This document shows positions 7,275 to 16,580 of a DNA stretch of 64,000 nt, one piece after another. The stretch lies in the NCBI GenBank assembly GCA_039989475.1, contig JBDXHU010000002.1:806001-870000 (forward strand). Reading direction: 5' to 3'. This DNA is from JBDXHU01 sp039989475 (GTDB lineage: Bacteria; Pseudomonadota; Gammaproteobacteria; Pseudomonadales; Halieaceae). Position 1 is the first letter of the stretch, and every line of letters begins with the position of its first letter. Under the pieces are notes generated by a model. The model saw only the letters and a list, made by a program, of their open reading frames with translations. It was not told where the DNA came from and ran no database searches. Position numbers and translations under genes: made by a program.

Positions 7275-7979
7275 CTACTGCTGCGGCTTCAACAGAATCG
7301 GCGGAGGCGCTGAATCCAGGCGTCCCTGCAGGAACAGTATGCTGCGACGTACCTGGTGACCCCAAAGGCCAAAGATAAGATCCAGCGCAGTCATTTCGGT
7401 CTTCATATTGTGGAAGGCCCAGATATTATCCGTGGACTTTGAATCCAGTGCCCGAATCATCACCGCATTGTCGGCAGGATCCACCAGGGCGAAAGACATC
7501 GTCACCGCACCACCACCTTTGCCACCGGACTCCACTACGCTGCGGGGTTGGTAGGGATGAATCGCAATCAGCTTGGCATGCAGCTCTGCCTGGGCCTCGG
7601 CAGGATTACCGACCACGTGAAAAGCCTGGTCCGCTTCCAGCGCCCGGGTCATTTCCCTGGCAAACTTGCTGTTAATGACCTGCTCTTCCTCCGCAGTCAT
7701 CTCCCAGGCATCGAGATCGCTCTTGTCCACACCGTGGGGCTGAACAATCTGGGTGCGAGAGGTATTCACCGGTGCAATGTATATACGGCGCACCGTATCG
7801 ATCCAGCCCTTCTTGGCGGGATCTTCATTGACATAGACCTGGTCCGCCATCGAATCGCGCACCTTGAAGTAGGCGGGATCGCCCTTCTCAGGCACACGTG
7901 GCTTAGACACCTGCTGTTCTGCACAGGCGGATAACAATAGGGCAAGAGCACTCAGAACAACCAGCAACTGGACTCGCAT
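7275..7979 (-). CDS. Putative outer-membrane lipoprotein (DUF3313-like)
   Basis: A 234-residue protein with a lipoprotein signal peptide: a hydrophobic stretch and lipobox LLSAC, with the lipidated cysteine at C19. The mature part has a mixed alpha/beta character with the stretches RRIYIAPVNTSRTQ and AEAQAELHAKLIAI. These resemble the DUF3313 family of secreted lipoproteins of unknown role, but I recognise the family only weakly. It stands alone on the minus strand and ends directly against the tRNA-derived repeats. Confidence 0.65.
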   Translation of the reverse strand: MRVQLLVVLSALALLLSACAEQQVSKPRVPEKGDPAYFKVRDSMADQVYVNEDPAKKGWIDTVRRIYIAPVNTSRTQIVQPHGVDKSDLDAWEMTAEEEQVINSKFAREMTRALEADQAFHVVGNPAEAQAELHAKLIAIHPYQPRSVVESGGKGGGAVTMSFALVDPADNAVMIRALDSKSTDNIWAFHNMKTEMTALDLIFGLWGHQVRRSILFLQGRLDSAPPPILLKPQQ

Positions 7980-8031
7980 TCAATTTCTCCTCTGATCGAC
8001 GCGTCGGCCTAGTGTAGTCGAGCATTTTCCG

Positions 8032-8060
8032 TTGGGCCAGCACCGGCTTTGCATTACAAT
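8032..8060 (+). promoter_or_regulatory. Promoter giving a near-leaderless receptor mRNA
   Basis: TTGGGC (8032-8037), a 17-bp spacer and TACAAT (8055-8060) predict a transcript start near 8067. The receptor ATG is at 8070, leaving only about three leader bases and no Shine-Dalgarno sequence. The -10 matches five of six bases; the -35 keeps only TTG. Confidence 0.5.
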
Positions 8061-8069
8061 CCCTGCACC

Positions 8070-10106
8070 ATGAGATATACACCCACACTGGCGCTAGTCG
8101 CCCTGATTACCAGCGGGCATGCGGCGGCAGAGGCTCAACTCGAGCACACCATCATTACCGCCACCCAGCAACCCATCAGCAGCCTGGATCTGGCCATGAG
8201 CTGGTCCGTGGTCAGTGCTGAGGATCTGCGCGTGGTTGACCCGGTTCACCCCAACGAGGTCTTCCAGCGCGTGCCCGGTGCCTGGATTTCCAGGGGCAAC
8301 GGCCAGGAGAGCCTGACGGCCTTGCGCTCACCCGTGCTGACCGGGGCCGGCAGCTGCGGTGCCTTTTTCATGGCCAGCGATGGCATATCACTGCGCGCGC
8401 CAGGTTTTTGCAACGTAAACCAGCTGTTTGATGCCAACATCGAACAGGCCGAGCGCATTGAGGTGCTGAAGGGACCGGGCACCGCACTCTATGGCTCAGG
8501 CGCCATGCACGGCGTCATCAACGTGATCACGCCGACGCCGACACCGGAACTGAACCACCGCCTGGGCGTGGAGGCAGGCCCGCATGATTATGTGCGCGGC
8601 AAGTACCTGCTCAGCACTACCCAGGGGCGTCATGGATGGTTACTGGCGGCCAACGCCAGCTCCGACGGCGGCTATAAGCGTAGTTCGGGGTACGACCAGC
8701 AAAAAGCCAATCTACGGCACAGCTACCAGGGCGATCGTTTCAGTAGCGACACAATTCTCAGCGGCAGCAATCTCGACCAGGATACCGCCGGGTTTATCAA
8801 GGACTATAAAGCCTACAAGATCTCAAACCGCAAGAAAGAAAACCCGAACCCAGACGCTTACCGTGATGCTGATTCGCTGCACCTGCAATCCACGCTCAGC
8901 TTCGATCTGGGTGAATTCGACAAACTCAGCTTCACGCCCTACTGGCGTGATAATGACATGGAATTCCTGCAGCATTTTCTACCCTGGCAATCGGTAGAAA
9001 AAAACGGCCACCACAGCTATGGCCTGAACAGCAAGTACTACCACGGCGACAGCTGGCTGGAGAGCGTCAGCGGAATCGACCTGGAGTTTACCGATGGCTG
9101 GCTCAAGGAGACCCAGGACGAGCCCTTCAGCCCCAACCAGCCCCAGGGTGTTCATTACGACTACCAGGTCGACGCGCTGGTCGCGGCGGCCTATACACAG
9201 CTGAACTGGGATCTGGCCCGCCAGCTTAACCTGAGCCTGGGCGGCCGCTTTGAATACACAGAATACGATTACAACAATCACAGCAGCGACGGACCGGCCT
9301 GCGGGCCGGAGGCCAGCGCCTGCCGCTTCTACCGCCCCGCCGATCGCGAGGATGATTTCAACAACCTGTCACTGAATGCGGCCCTGCTCTACGACTACAT
9401 CGCCGGGCATTCGGCCTACCTGCGCCTGGCCCGCGGTTTCCGGGCGCCACAGGCTACCGAACTGTATCGACTGCAAGCGGGACAGAGCAGCGCCAACCTG
9501 GATTCCGAGGAACTCAACAGTATTGAAACCGGCGCCCGCGGTTTGATTGGGCGCTTCCAGTACGATCTCAGTGCTTACTACTCGAAAAAAGACGAGGTCA
9601 TATTCCAGGATGCTGATCGTCGCAACATCAGTGGCGCCAAGACCCTCCACTACGGCCTGGAAGTGAGTTTGCGCTGGCAAATGACCAGCACGCTGGACCT
9701 GGCAGTTGACGCCACCCTGGCCCGGCATGAGTATGACGACGACATCAACTTACTGGGTGTTCGCAGTAACATAAAAGGCAATCACATCGACACGGCGCCC
9801 GAGCATTTTGGCAGTGCCCGGCTGGGCTGGGACTTCTGGCCCGGCTATCGCGCGGAGCTGGAATGGGTAAATATGGATTCCTATTACCTGGAGCCCGAAA
9901 ATCGCCATCAGTACGACGGCCATAACCTGTTCAATCTGCGATTACTGGGACAAGTGACGGAGCGACTCTCAATGGCCCTGCGAGTGACCAATCTGAGCGA
10001 CCAGGATTATGCCGAGCGTGCTGACTTTGGCTTCGGCGACTACCGCTACTTTGTCGGCGAGCCGCGCTCCGTTTACTTCCAGGTGGAGTACGACCTGGCG
10101 CCCTAG
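8070..10106 (+). CDS. TonB-dependent outer-membrane receptor
   Basis: A 678-residue receptor that imports a ligand using energy from TonB. A signal peptide probably ends at GHAAA (about residue 20) and is followed by a TonB-box-like HTIITATQQ. The plug domain (about 30-160) contains the family hallmark VLKGPGTALYGSGAMHGVINVIT. The remainder is a 22-strand barrel with many aromatic and Asp/Asn-rich strands. C96 and C114 in the plug probably form a disulphide. The ligand cannot be told; no siderophore, vitamin or sugar genes adjoin it. The ATG at 8070 gives a clean signal peptide. The 3' end overlaps convergent trpS by 4 bases. Confidence 0.93.
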   Translation: MRYTPTLALVALITSGHAAAEAQLEHTIITATQQPISSLDLAMSWSVVSAEDLRVVDPVHPNEVFQRVPGAWISRGNGQESLTALRSPVLTGAGSCGAFFMASDGISLRAPGFCNVNQLFDANIEQAERIEVLKGPGTALYGSGAMHGVINVITPTPTPELNHRLGVEAGPHDYVRGKYLLSTTQGRHGWLLAANASSDGGYKRSSGYDQQKANLRHSYQGDRFSSDTILSGSNLDQDTAGFIKDYKAYKISNRKKENPNPDAYRDADSLHLQSTLSFDLGEFDKLSFTPYWRDNDMEFLQHFLPWQSVEKNGHHSYGLNSKYYHGDSWLESVSGIDLEFTDGWLKETQDEPFSPNQPQGVHYDYQVDALVAAAYTQLNWDLARQLNLSLGGRFEYTEYDYNNHSSDGPACGPEASACRFYRPADREDDFNNLSLNAALLYDYIAGHSAYLRLARGFRAPQATELYRLQAGQSSANLDSEELNSIETGARGLIGRFQYDLSAYYSKKDEVIFQDADRRNISGAKTLHYGLEVSLRWQMTSTLDLAVDATLARHEYDDDINLLGVRSNIKGNHIDTAPEHFGSARLGWDFWPGYRAELEWVNMDSYYLEPENRHQYDGHNLFNLRLLGQVTERLSMALRVTNLSDQDYAERADFGFGDYRYFVGEPRSVYFQVEYDLAP

Positions 10107-11110
10107 CGGACTGGGCCAATACCTACCGCTTCCCGCACTTTCTGCATCAACACCGTGGCGCTGGCACGGGCTCGCTCGGCACCACGCTGAAGTTCCGCCT
10201 CAATATGGGCGGGATCATCCATCAGCTGCATATATCGTTCACGGGCCGGTGCCAGCTCTTCATTGATCAGCGTAAACAGACGCTTCTTGGCATCGCCCCA
10301 GCCGATACCTTCGGCAAAGGCCTGGCGCATCTCGGCCGTTTGCTCAGCACTGGCAAAGGCCTCCCAGATCTGGAACACGGTTGAGTCATCCGGGTCCTTG
10401 GCTTCCCCCGGCTCCAGCAGGTTGGTCTTGATCTTGTTGATGGATTTCTGCAAGCGCTTCTCTGTTTCGAACAGGGGAATGGTGTTGCCGTAGCTCTTGC
10501 TCATCTTGCGCCCGTCCAGGCCCTGCAACACGGCAACATTATCGTCAACGATGGCGGTGGGCAGGGTGAACACTTCACCAAAGTGGTGATTAAACCGCTG
10601 GGCGATGTCTCGCGCCATCTCCACATGCTGGATCTGGTCCTTGCCCACCGGAATATCCGTGGCGTTAAACATCAGGATGTCCGCCGCCATCAGCACCGGG
10701 TAGCTGAACAAGCCCATGGTGATGCCGAAGTCCGGGTCCGTGCCCGACTCCTGGTTGACCTGCACCGCCGCCTTGTAGGCATGCGCTCGATTCATCAGGC
10801 CCTTGGCCGCCCAGCAGTTGAGAACCCAGGTTAACTCCAGTATCTCGGGTACATCACTCTGCCGATAGAACACGGCCTTATCGGTATCCAGGCCCAGGGC
10901 CAACCAGGTGGCTGCAATCTCCTTGCTGGACTGGCGGATCTTGCCCGGATCGTCGCTCTTTATCAGGGCGTGATAGTCGGCCATGAAGTAAAAAGCGTCG
11001 ACTGAGTCATCCCTGCTGGAGATGATGGCGGGACGTATCGCGCCGACATAATTGCCCAGGTGGGGTGTTCCGGTGGTGGTGATACCTGTGAGTATGCGCT
11101 GTTGCGTCAT
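10103..11110 (-). CDS. trpS: Tryptophanyl-tRNA synthetase
   Basis: Charges tRNA-Trp with tryptophan. This class I synthetase of 335 residues has the HIGH-type motif TPHLGNY (16-22) and KMSKS at 202-206, with the TrpRS hallmarks GLFSYPVLMAADIL and VGKDQIQHVEMARDIA. The start MTQQRILTG at 11110 matches the family. The open frame continues upstream, but that extension has no family similarity. It is the last gene of a leftward run. Confidence 0.97.
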   Translation of the reverse strand: MTQQRILTGITTTGTPHLGNYVGAIRPAIISSRDDSVDAFYFMADYHALIKSDDPGKIRQSSKEIAATWLALGLDTDKAVFYRQSDVPEILELTWVLNCWAAKGLMNRAHAYKAAVQVNQESGTDPDFGITMGLFSYPVLMAADILMFNATDIPVGKDQIQHVEMARDIAQRFNHHFGEVFTLPTAIVDDNVAVLQGLDGRKMSKSYGNTIPLFETEKRLQKSINKIKTNLLEPGEAKDPDDSTVFQIWEAFASAEQTAEMRQAFAEGIGWGDAKKRLFTLINEELAPARERYMQLMDDPAHIEAELQRGAERARASATVLMQKVREAVGIGPVR

Positions 11111-11150
11111 GCCTGTGCCATGCCCGAATGCCTGCTGAAATCGGCGCTTA

Positions 11151-12239
11151 TCATACTGAGTTGGGCTGGGCCTGGCTACGCAAAAAGGCCTCATAGCGCG
11201 GTATAAGAAGCGCGGGGCTAAAGGCACTGCTGTCGTAGCCGGGTAATGCCCCGCCTCTCGCCCGGGTCTCGGCCAGCCCGGCAATCGCGGCCACCGCGCC
11301 TGCCGCCTCGCTATAGCGAAATTGGGGCGGGAACCACTCCGGGTACACCAGCCGGTCCGGTACCAATGGCGTACAAGCCAGGCTACAGGCTTCCAACACA
11401 GACAAACCCTGAAAATCATGTTGCGCCGTCGACAGCACGACATCGCAAGAAGCCAGTAAGCGAGCGTAATCCTGCCGGTCACTGATATAACCCCACTCTC
11501 CCAGCGCACCGCCGGCCTCCAGGCATTGGCGCAGGGCCTGAAAACTCTCCGGGGCCTGGCGAAACTGCTGGCCCACAACATGCAGCGTGAAATCCACCTG
11601 GCTTGCGAGCAATTGCTCGACAATATCCAGCAGCAACGCCGGGCCCTTGTCATACTCCCAGCGATGGTTCCAGACCAGCTGCAGTTTGTCCTGTCGCATT
11701 TGCTGCTGACTGTCACCACAGATCTCTACGGGCACCGGCAAGACCTCGGCGCGTCCTGACAATAGCTGCACCACGCCGCCGGGGACTCCGTCCGGCAGGC
11801 GCCCAAGCAGCTCCGCGACACCGGCCAGAAAGCTGTCGCGGTTGTAGCAGGAATTAAACAACAAGGCGTCGGCGGCGAGCGCCGAGTAGATACTGGCAAT
11901 CTGTGCCTCCAGCAAACCCCGCTGCTGGCGTTCCTGCGGATAGGCAAACTGGTTTTCATGAAAATACAGTACGCTGGGTACATGACCCAGGGCCGGCACC
12001 AGGCCGCGCAGTGTCGCCAGGTCCACCATGGAAGTGGCCAGCAAGAGGTCGTAGGGTTGTTCCAGGATCGAGCGTGATTCCAGCGCCCACTGCAGCGCAT
12101 TGCCGCGCACCCGCCAGGAGAAGTGCCGCGGTGGCAGTGTCAAAACCTCCCACTGCCAGTCTGGAAGTCCCTGGCACAGGCTGCGGCGCCAGTGCTGGTG
12201 GCTCTGCGCATCGTAAGCGGAGAGCAACAGTACCCGCAT
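11151..12239 (-). CDS. Homologue of tRNA-queuosine alpha-mannosyltransferase (DUF3524 glycosyltransferase)
   Basis: A 362-residue GT-B-fold glycosyltransferase. The N-terminal half has the DUF3524 signature: MRVLLLSAYDAQSHQHWRRS, a TSMVDLATLRGL stretch and YFHENQFAYP. The C-terminal half carries nucleotide-sugar-binding elements (LVWNHRWEYDKGP and STAQHDFQGLSVLEA). The animal member of this family (GTDC1/QTMAN) mannosylates queuosine in tRNA-Asp. A related role on tRNA is inference, supported by queA and tgt a few kb away. The ATG at 12239 lies 2 bp after the upstream stop. It is often annotated simply as a glycosyltransferase. Confidence 0.75.
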   Translation of the reverse strand: MRVLLLSAYDAQSHQHWRRSLCQGLPDWQWEVLTLPPRHFSWRVRGNALQWALESRSILEQPYDLLLATSMVDLATLRGLVPALGHVPSVLYFHENQFAYPQERQQRGLLEAQIASIYSALAADALLFNSCYNRDSFLAGVAELLGRLPDGVPGGVVQLLSGRAEVLPVPVEICGDSQQQMRQDKLQLVWNHRWEYDKGPALLLDIVEQLLASQVDFTLHVVGQQFRQAPESFQALRQCLEAGGALGEWGYISDRQDYARLLASCDVVLSTAQHDFQGLSVLEACSLACTPLVPDRLVYPEWFPPQFRYSEAAGAVAAIAGLAETRARGGALPGYDSSAFSPALLIPRYEAFLRSQAQPNSV

Positions 12240-12241
12240 AC

Positions 12242-13540
12242 TCAGGCCTGACGCGCGCTCAGGGGGCGGTCCCATTCCATGTAACGCTGCAGCACCCGTG
12301 CCAGGTAACAGGCATCCTGGCTACCGGCGCATTCACGAATGGAGTGCATGGCAAACTGCGGCACGCCCACATCCAGCGTACGCACTCCCAACTCACCCGC
12401 GGTAATTGGCCCGATGGTGCTGCCACAAGCCATATCGGTGCGCACCACAAAGGATTGCACCGGCACTTCCAACTCCTGGCAAATCTGCCGGAACAAGGCG
12501 GCCGTTTCACTGTTGCTGGCATAACGCTGATTGGCGTTAACCTTGATTACCGGCCCATGGTTTAACAACGGCCCATGGTTTTCATCGTGCTTGCTCGCGA
12601 AGTTGGGGTGCACAGCATGGGCATTATCGGCAGAGATCATCATGGAGGCGTCGATCAGGGCGGCGTAATCCGTCGCATCACCACTGAGACGCTCCAGCAC
12701 GCTGCGCAGCAGCGGCCCCTGCGCTCCCGCCGCAGATTGGCTTCCGACTTCCTCGTGATCATTGCAGACCAGCAAGCGACCGCTGGAACCGGTGCTGGCC
12801 AGCAGTGCCTGCAAGCCAAGGTAGCAGCTGAGCAGGTTATCCAGTCGTGCCGAGGCGATGTATTCTCGCTCAAGACCAATAATCGCCGCGGGCTGGCTGT
12901 CATAAAAGCAAAGCTCATAGTCGAGCACCCTGGCGACATCGATAGCCGCATGCTCCTGGCACAAGCGGTCTGCCAACAATTGTCGAATATCCAGCGACTC
13001 AGCGCAGGAGAGAATGGGCACAATGTCCGTTTGCGAATTGATGCTACGCGACTTATTGGCTTCCCGGTCCAGGTGAATGGCCAGGCTGGGAATTATGGCG
13101 ATGGGATCGCGAAAATCAACCAGCGCCTTGCGCAGTTCGCCCTCGCTGTCGACAAAACTCACTCGCCCCGCCAGCGACAGGTCGCGATCGAACCAGGGGT
13201 TGAGCAAGGCGCCGCCGTATACCTCGACTCCCAGCTGCTGGTAACCCTGGCTACTCTTCTCGGGTTTTGGCTTGACCATCAGGCAGGGGCTGTCGGTATG
13301 CGCGCCCACCATACGTAACCCGGGGCCGTCACTGCCCTGTTTGAAGGCAACAATGGAACTGTCATTGCGTAGCAGGTAATAGCCCTGCCCTGCCTGTGGC
13401 TGCCAGGGTTCAGCATCCGACAGGCGTTGATAGCCGGCCTCATCCAATTGCCGCGCCATTTCCTGTACCGCGTGAAACGGTGAACTGGCGACCTGTAGAA
13501 AGTCGAGTAGACCCTGGTTGAATTCCTCGGTTTGCATCAT
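12242..13540 (-). CDS. apeB: M18 family aminopeptidase
   Basis: A 432-residue dinuclear-zinc aminopeptidase of the M18 (aspartyl aminopeptidase) family, probably cytoplasmic and dodecameric. Metal-site motifs are MVGAHTDSPCLMVKPKP (H81, D83), CNDHEEVGSQS with the catalytic glutamate pair, and the C-terminal PQFAMHSIRE histidine. DMACGSTIGPI is also conserved. Substrate preference (acidic N-terminal residues) is known for the family, not shown here. The ATG at 13540 overlaps the upstream TGA (ATGA) behind AAGGAA; a second ATG follows directly. Confidence 0.92.
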   Translation of the reverse strand: MMQTEEFNQGLLDFLQVASSPFHAVQEMARQLDEAGYQRLSDAEPWQPQAGQGYYLLRNDSSIVAFKQGSDGPGLRMVGAHTDSPCLMVKPKPEKSSQGYQQLGVEVYGGALLNPWFDRDLSLAGRVSFVDSEGELRKALVDFRDPIAIIPSLAIHLDREANKSRSINSQTDIVPILSCAESLDIRQLLADRLCQEHAAIDVARVLDYELCFYDSQPAAIIGLEREYIASARLDNLLSCYLGLQALLASTGSSGRLLVCNDHEEVGSQSAAGAQGPLLRSVLERLSGDATDYAALIDASMMISADNAHAVHPNFASKHDENHGPLLNHGPVIKVNANQRYASNSETAALFRQICQELEVPVQSFVVRTDMACGSTIGPITAGELGVRTLDVGVPQFAMHSIRECAGSQDACYLARVLQRYMEWDRPLSARQA

Positions 13541-14406
13541 GATTCCTTTAGCCTTGCCAACAGGCTGGACGTATCCCAACGACCGCCGCCCATGGCTTGT
13601 ACATCCTCATAGAAGTGATCCACCAGCCGGGTTAACTGTAGCGGTATACCCATGTCATCTCCCTCCGCCAGCACCATGCCCAGGTCCTTACGCATCCAGT
13701 CCACCGCAAAACCGTGCTGGTACTCGCCGGCCAGCATTGTGCGGTAGCGATTCTCCATCTGCCAGCTCTGGGCAGCACCGCGAGAAATTACCTCAACCAC
13801 AGCTGCCGCGTCGAGGCCGGCTCGCTCGGCAAAATCCAGTCCCTCGGCCAAACCCTGCACCACCCCGGCAATACAGATCTGGTTGACCATCTTGGCCAAC
13901 TGGCCGCTGCCACTGGGCCCAAGCAAGCGCACGCATTGGGCATAGATCTCCATTATCGGTGCCGCCTGGGCGAACACCGCAGCATCGCCTCCCACCATAA
14001 TGGTCAGCTTTCCATTCTCCGCACCCGCCTGGCCACCGGACACCGGTGCGTCGAGAAAACCCAGGGAACGGCCTGCGGCCGCCTGCTCCAGTTCCCGCGC
14101 GAGCTGCGCAGAGGCTGTGGTGTGATCTATCAACACCGACCCTGGCTGCATGCCCGCCAGGGCGCCGGCTTCCCCCAGCACAACCGAGCGCACATCGTCG
14201 TCATTACCCACACAGGAAAATACCAGTTCCGCGTTGAGTACCGCAGCCGCTGGCGAGTCAGCAACTTTCCCGCCGTATTGCTCCAGCCATTGCTGCGCAC
14301 GCTCGGCGCTGCGATTGTAGACGGTAACCGCGTGACCGGCCTGCTGTAAATGTCCCGCCATGGGAAAACCCATAACACCCAGACCTATGAACGCCAAATT
14401 CATCAA
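13537..14406 (-). CDS. Beta-hydroxyacid dehydrogenase (3-hydroxyisobutyrate dehydrogenase family)
   Basis: A 289-residue NAD(P)-dependent dehydrogenase. The Rossmann motif GLGVMGFPMAGHL (8-20) binds the dinucleotide. FLDAPVSGGQAGAENG is the substrate-binding signature and K172 (GSGQLAKMVNQ) the catalytic lysine. The family includes 3-hydroxyisobutyrate, tartronate semialdehyde and glyoxylate/succinic semialdehyde reductases. Residues visible here do not decide between them and no valine-degradation genes adjoin. It overlaps uppP and the M18 gene by 4 bases on each side. Confidence 0.9.
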   Translation of the reverse strand: MMNLAFIGLGVMGFPMAGHLQQAGHAVTVYNRSAERAQQWLEQYGGKVADSPAAAVLNAELVFSCVGNDDDVRSVVLGEAGALAGMQPGSVLIDHTTASAQLARELEQAAAGRSLGFLDAPVSGGQAGAENGKLTIMVGGDAAVFAQAAPIMEIYAQCVRLLGPSGSGQLAKMVNQICIAGVVQGLAEGLDFAERAGLDAAAVVEVISRGAAQSWQMENRYRTMLAGEYQHGFAVDWMRKDLGMVLAEGDDMGIPLQLTRLVDHFYEDVQAMGGGRWDTSSLLARLKES

Positions 14407-15203
14407 TAACCCTCACCGACAAGAATAAGTAGCGCGACGCCCAGAACAACGCGGTAAATGACAAAAGGCATAAAACCCACCCGGTCCAGCCAGCGCAGGA
14501 ACACAGCAATACTGGCATAGGCTGTCGTACCGGCAACCAGCACGCCGATCAGCAATTGCCCCCAGGGTACCGGCGCTGCAGCTTGCCCCAGTTCCACGAC
14601 TGTCAGCGTCGAGGCTCCCAGAATAACCGGTATAGAGAGCAGGAATGAAAAGCGCGCCGCAGACTGCCGGTTTATCCCACACAATAAGGCGGCGGTCATG
14701 GTTATGCCTGAACGAGAGGTTCCGGGAATAATCGCCAGTACCTGGGCCAGGCCAATCAGCAGCGCCGCGCGCCAGCCGAACTCCGAGCGGCGGGCAGTGC
14801 CGCGATCTGCGAGACCGAGCAATACACCGAAGCCGATAGTTGCCAACGCGATGACAGTCACACTTCGCAACTCTCCAGCCACCCAGTCTTTGAGCAGCAA
14901 TCCACTAACGCCAATGGGCAAACTGGCCAACAGCAACAAGGCAATCATCCGCAACTCCGCGTTGGATTGGCGCGCCCGCAGGGCGGCAATACCGCCGACC
15001 GCCAGTTGCAGCAGTTGCTCGCGAAAATAGAACACCACGGCCAGCAGGCTACCCAGGTGAACGGCCACATCGAAGGCCAGTCCCTGGTCCTGCCAACCCA
15101 GTAATTGCGCGGGAAGTATCAAGTGTGCAGAGCTGGATATGGGTAGAAATTCAGTCAGGCCCTGAATAATTGCAAGAACGACAGAACGCAGTGACTCAGT
15201 CAT
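14403..15203 (-). CDS. uppP: Undecaprenyl-diphosphatase UppP/BacA
   Basis: Dephosphorylates undecaprenyl pyrophosphate so the lipid carrier of peptidoglycan and O-antigen synthesis can be reused; over-production gives bacitracin resistance. This 266-residue polytopic membrane protein has both catalytic signatures: GLTEFLPISSSAH (E18) and PGTSRSGITM near residue 170. It lies 3 bp after tsaB and overlaps the next gene by an ATGA. Confidence 0.96.
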   Translation of the reverse strand: MTESLRSVVLAIIQGLTEFLPISSSAHLILPAQLLGWQDQGLAFDVAVHLGSLLAVVFYFREQLLQLAVGGIAALRARQSNAELRMIALLLLASLPIGVSGLLLKDWVAGELRSVTVIALATIGFGVLLGLADRGTARRSEFGWRAALLIGLAQVLAIIPGTSRSGITMTAALLCGINRQSAARFSFLLSIPVILGASTLTVVELGQAAAPVPWGQLLIGVLVAGTTAYASIAVFLRWLDRVGFMPFVIYRVVLGVALLILVGEGY

Positions 15204-15206
15204 AGC

Positions 15207-15914
15207 TCAGCCCTGCTCCGAGAGCTTTTTCCAGCTGATTTCATTGCGCAGGTAAACCGGCTGTACCGCCGCAGCTAGCTGCGCCTGCCCCTGCGAAAAC
15301 CGGTGCTCCGCCAATGGCAGCAGATCCTGGCTGTCGGGCCACTGCTCAGGCTCCGCTCGCTCTATCTTCGCGCGCACCGGCACAGGTAAATCCGCCAGAT
15401 ACGACAGGCCACTACCCAGGGCGACCACCCGTGGAGCATCCTTTAACAGCTTTTCATCCACCTCCGCTGGCGCGCATACACAATCGTCCACTACAGCCAC
15501 GGCAAGCCCCGCCTCAAACCTATAGAGGCCGCAGTAGACTTCATTGATGCGCGCATCGAGCAACACCAGGACCAGGTCCCGCTGCCCGACCAGGCCTCGC
15601 CGCAGCGCCCCTTGAGCCAGGCAAGCCAGCGTAGAGACACCGACCACGGGTAAGGCATTGGAATACGCCAGGCCCTGCACCGCACTGGCCGCGATGCGCA
15701 GACCGGTAAAGGAGCCCGGCCCCTGGGCCCAGGCCAGCAGATCAATACCTGCCTGCTCGAATGGCCCCTCGGGCAATACTTCCCGCAGCATGCTGAATAA
15801 ACGCTGATTATGCTGCCGCGGTATCAATTCCTGGCGCAGCAACAACTCGTCACCGCGCCGCAAGCAGACGGAGCAGGCATCGGTGGAAGTATCGAGGGCT
15901 AGAATATTAAGCAT
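15207..15914 (-). CDS. tsaB: tRNA threonylcarbamoyladenosine synthesis protein TsaB
   Basis: A partner of TsaD and TsaE in making t6A37 on ANN-decoding tRNAs. The 235-residue actin/Hsp70-like fold begins LNILALDTSTDACSVCL. It contains GPGSFTGLRIAAS, the hallmark of TsaB/YeaZ, and lacks the metal-binding histidines of TsaD, as expected. It is the first gene of a leftward group with uppP. An ATG at 15914 starts the frame. Confidence 0.95.
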   Translation of the reverse strand: MLNILALDTSTDACSVCLRRGDELLLRQELIPRQHNQRLFSMLREVLPEGPFEQAGIDLLAWAQGPGSFTGLRIAASAVQGLAYSNALPVVGVSTLACLAQGALRRGLVGQRDLVLVLLDARINEVYCGLYRFEAGLAVAVVDDCVCAPAEVDEKLLKDAPRVVALGSGLSYLADLPVPVRAKIERAEPEQWPDSQDLLPLAEHRFSQGQAQLAAAVQPVYLRNEISWKKLSEQG

Positions 15915-15981
15915 GAGCCTGGGTATTGATTAGCATTGCGCATTGTATGAAGCCGGGCACCCTGCATGCAATAATTCATCC

Positions 15982-16536
15982 ATGAACTGTTCTGGAATCA
16001 TTCTCTGTGGCGGTCGCGGCAGCCGCATGGGCGGCGTCGACAAGGGGCTTGTCAGCATCGATGGCAAGCCGCTGGCGGAACGCGTTGCGCTGCGTTTCGC
16101 ACCCCAGGTCCAACAAGTGCTGATCAGCGCTAACCGCAATGCCTCAGAGTATCGCAGGCTGGGTTATGAGGTGATCGCCGATTCCATGGCCGACTTCCAG
16201 GGACCGCTGGCAGGGATTGCCGCCTGCCTGCCCCACTGCGACCAGGAACTGGTGGCGGTGGTCAGCTGCGATACACCGGCGCTACCCCTGGATCTGGTAA
16301 GCCGCCTGGGGCAAGCCCTGGCCGACCCCGAAGTGGACTTGAGTTTTGCACATGATGGTCAGCGCAGCCAGTACCTGTGCACGCTTATGCGAAGGTCCCT
16401 GCTTGCGCGGCTCAATAGGTATCTGTCCGAGGGTGGTCGCGCGGTGAGAAACTGGCACAGCCAACTCAATGTCACTGCTGTGGACTTCTCGGATCAGTTT
16501 GACGCATTCGCCAACCTGAATCGTTTACAGGAATAA
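15982..16536 (+). CDS. mobA: Molybdenum cofactor guanylyltransferase
   Basis: Attaches GMP from GTP to molybdopterin to form the bis-MGD cofactor of the DMSO-reductase family. The 184-residue protein shows LCGGRGSRMGGVDKGL (8-23), the nucleotide-binding signature of MobA, and DFQGPLAG as the second conserved stretch. An upstream TTG (15943) extends the frame but breaks the family N-terminus, so the ATG at 15982 is preferred. No molybdoenzyme lies in this window. A strong terminator follows the stop. Confidence 0.93.
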   Translation: MNCSGIILCGGRGSRMGGVDKGLVSIDGKPLAERVALRFAPQVQQVLISANRNASEYRRLGYEVIADSMADFQGPLAGIAACLPHCDQELVAVVSCDTPALPLDLVSRLGQALADPEVDLSFAHDGQRSQYLCTLMRRSLLARLNRYLSEGGRAVRNWHSQLNVTAVDFSDQFDAFANLNRLQE

Positions 16537-16566
16537 AAAACCCGCCTCGCGGCGGGTTTTGGTTTC
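16535..16566. terminator. Bidirectional terminator between mobA and the AlgP-like gene
   Basis: The hairpin AACCCGCC-TCGC-GGCGGGTT (16539-16558) has TTGGTTTC on its plus-strand side and TTTTTTATTCC on its minus-strand side. It can therefore end transcripts of both convergent genes. Confidence 0.9.
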
Positions 16567-16580
16567 AGACCAGGCTGTTC

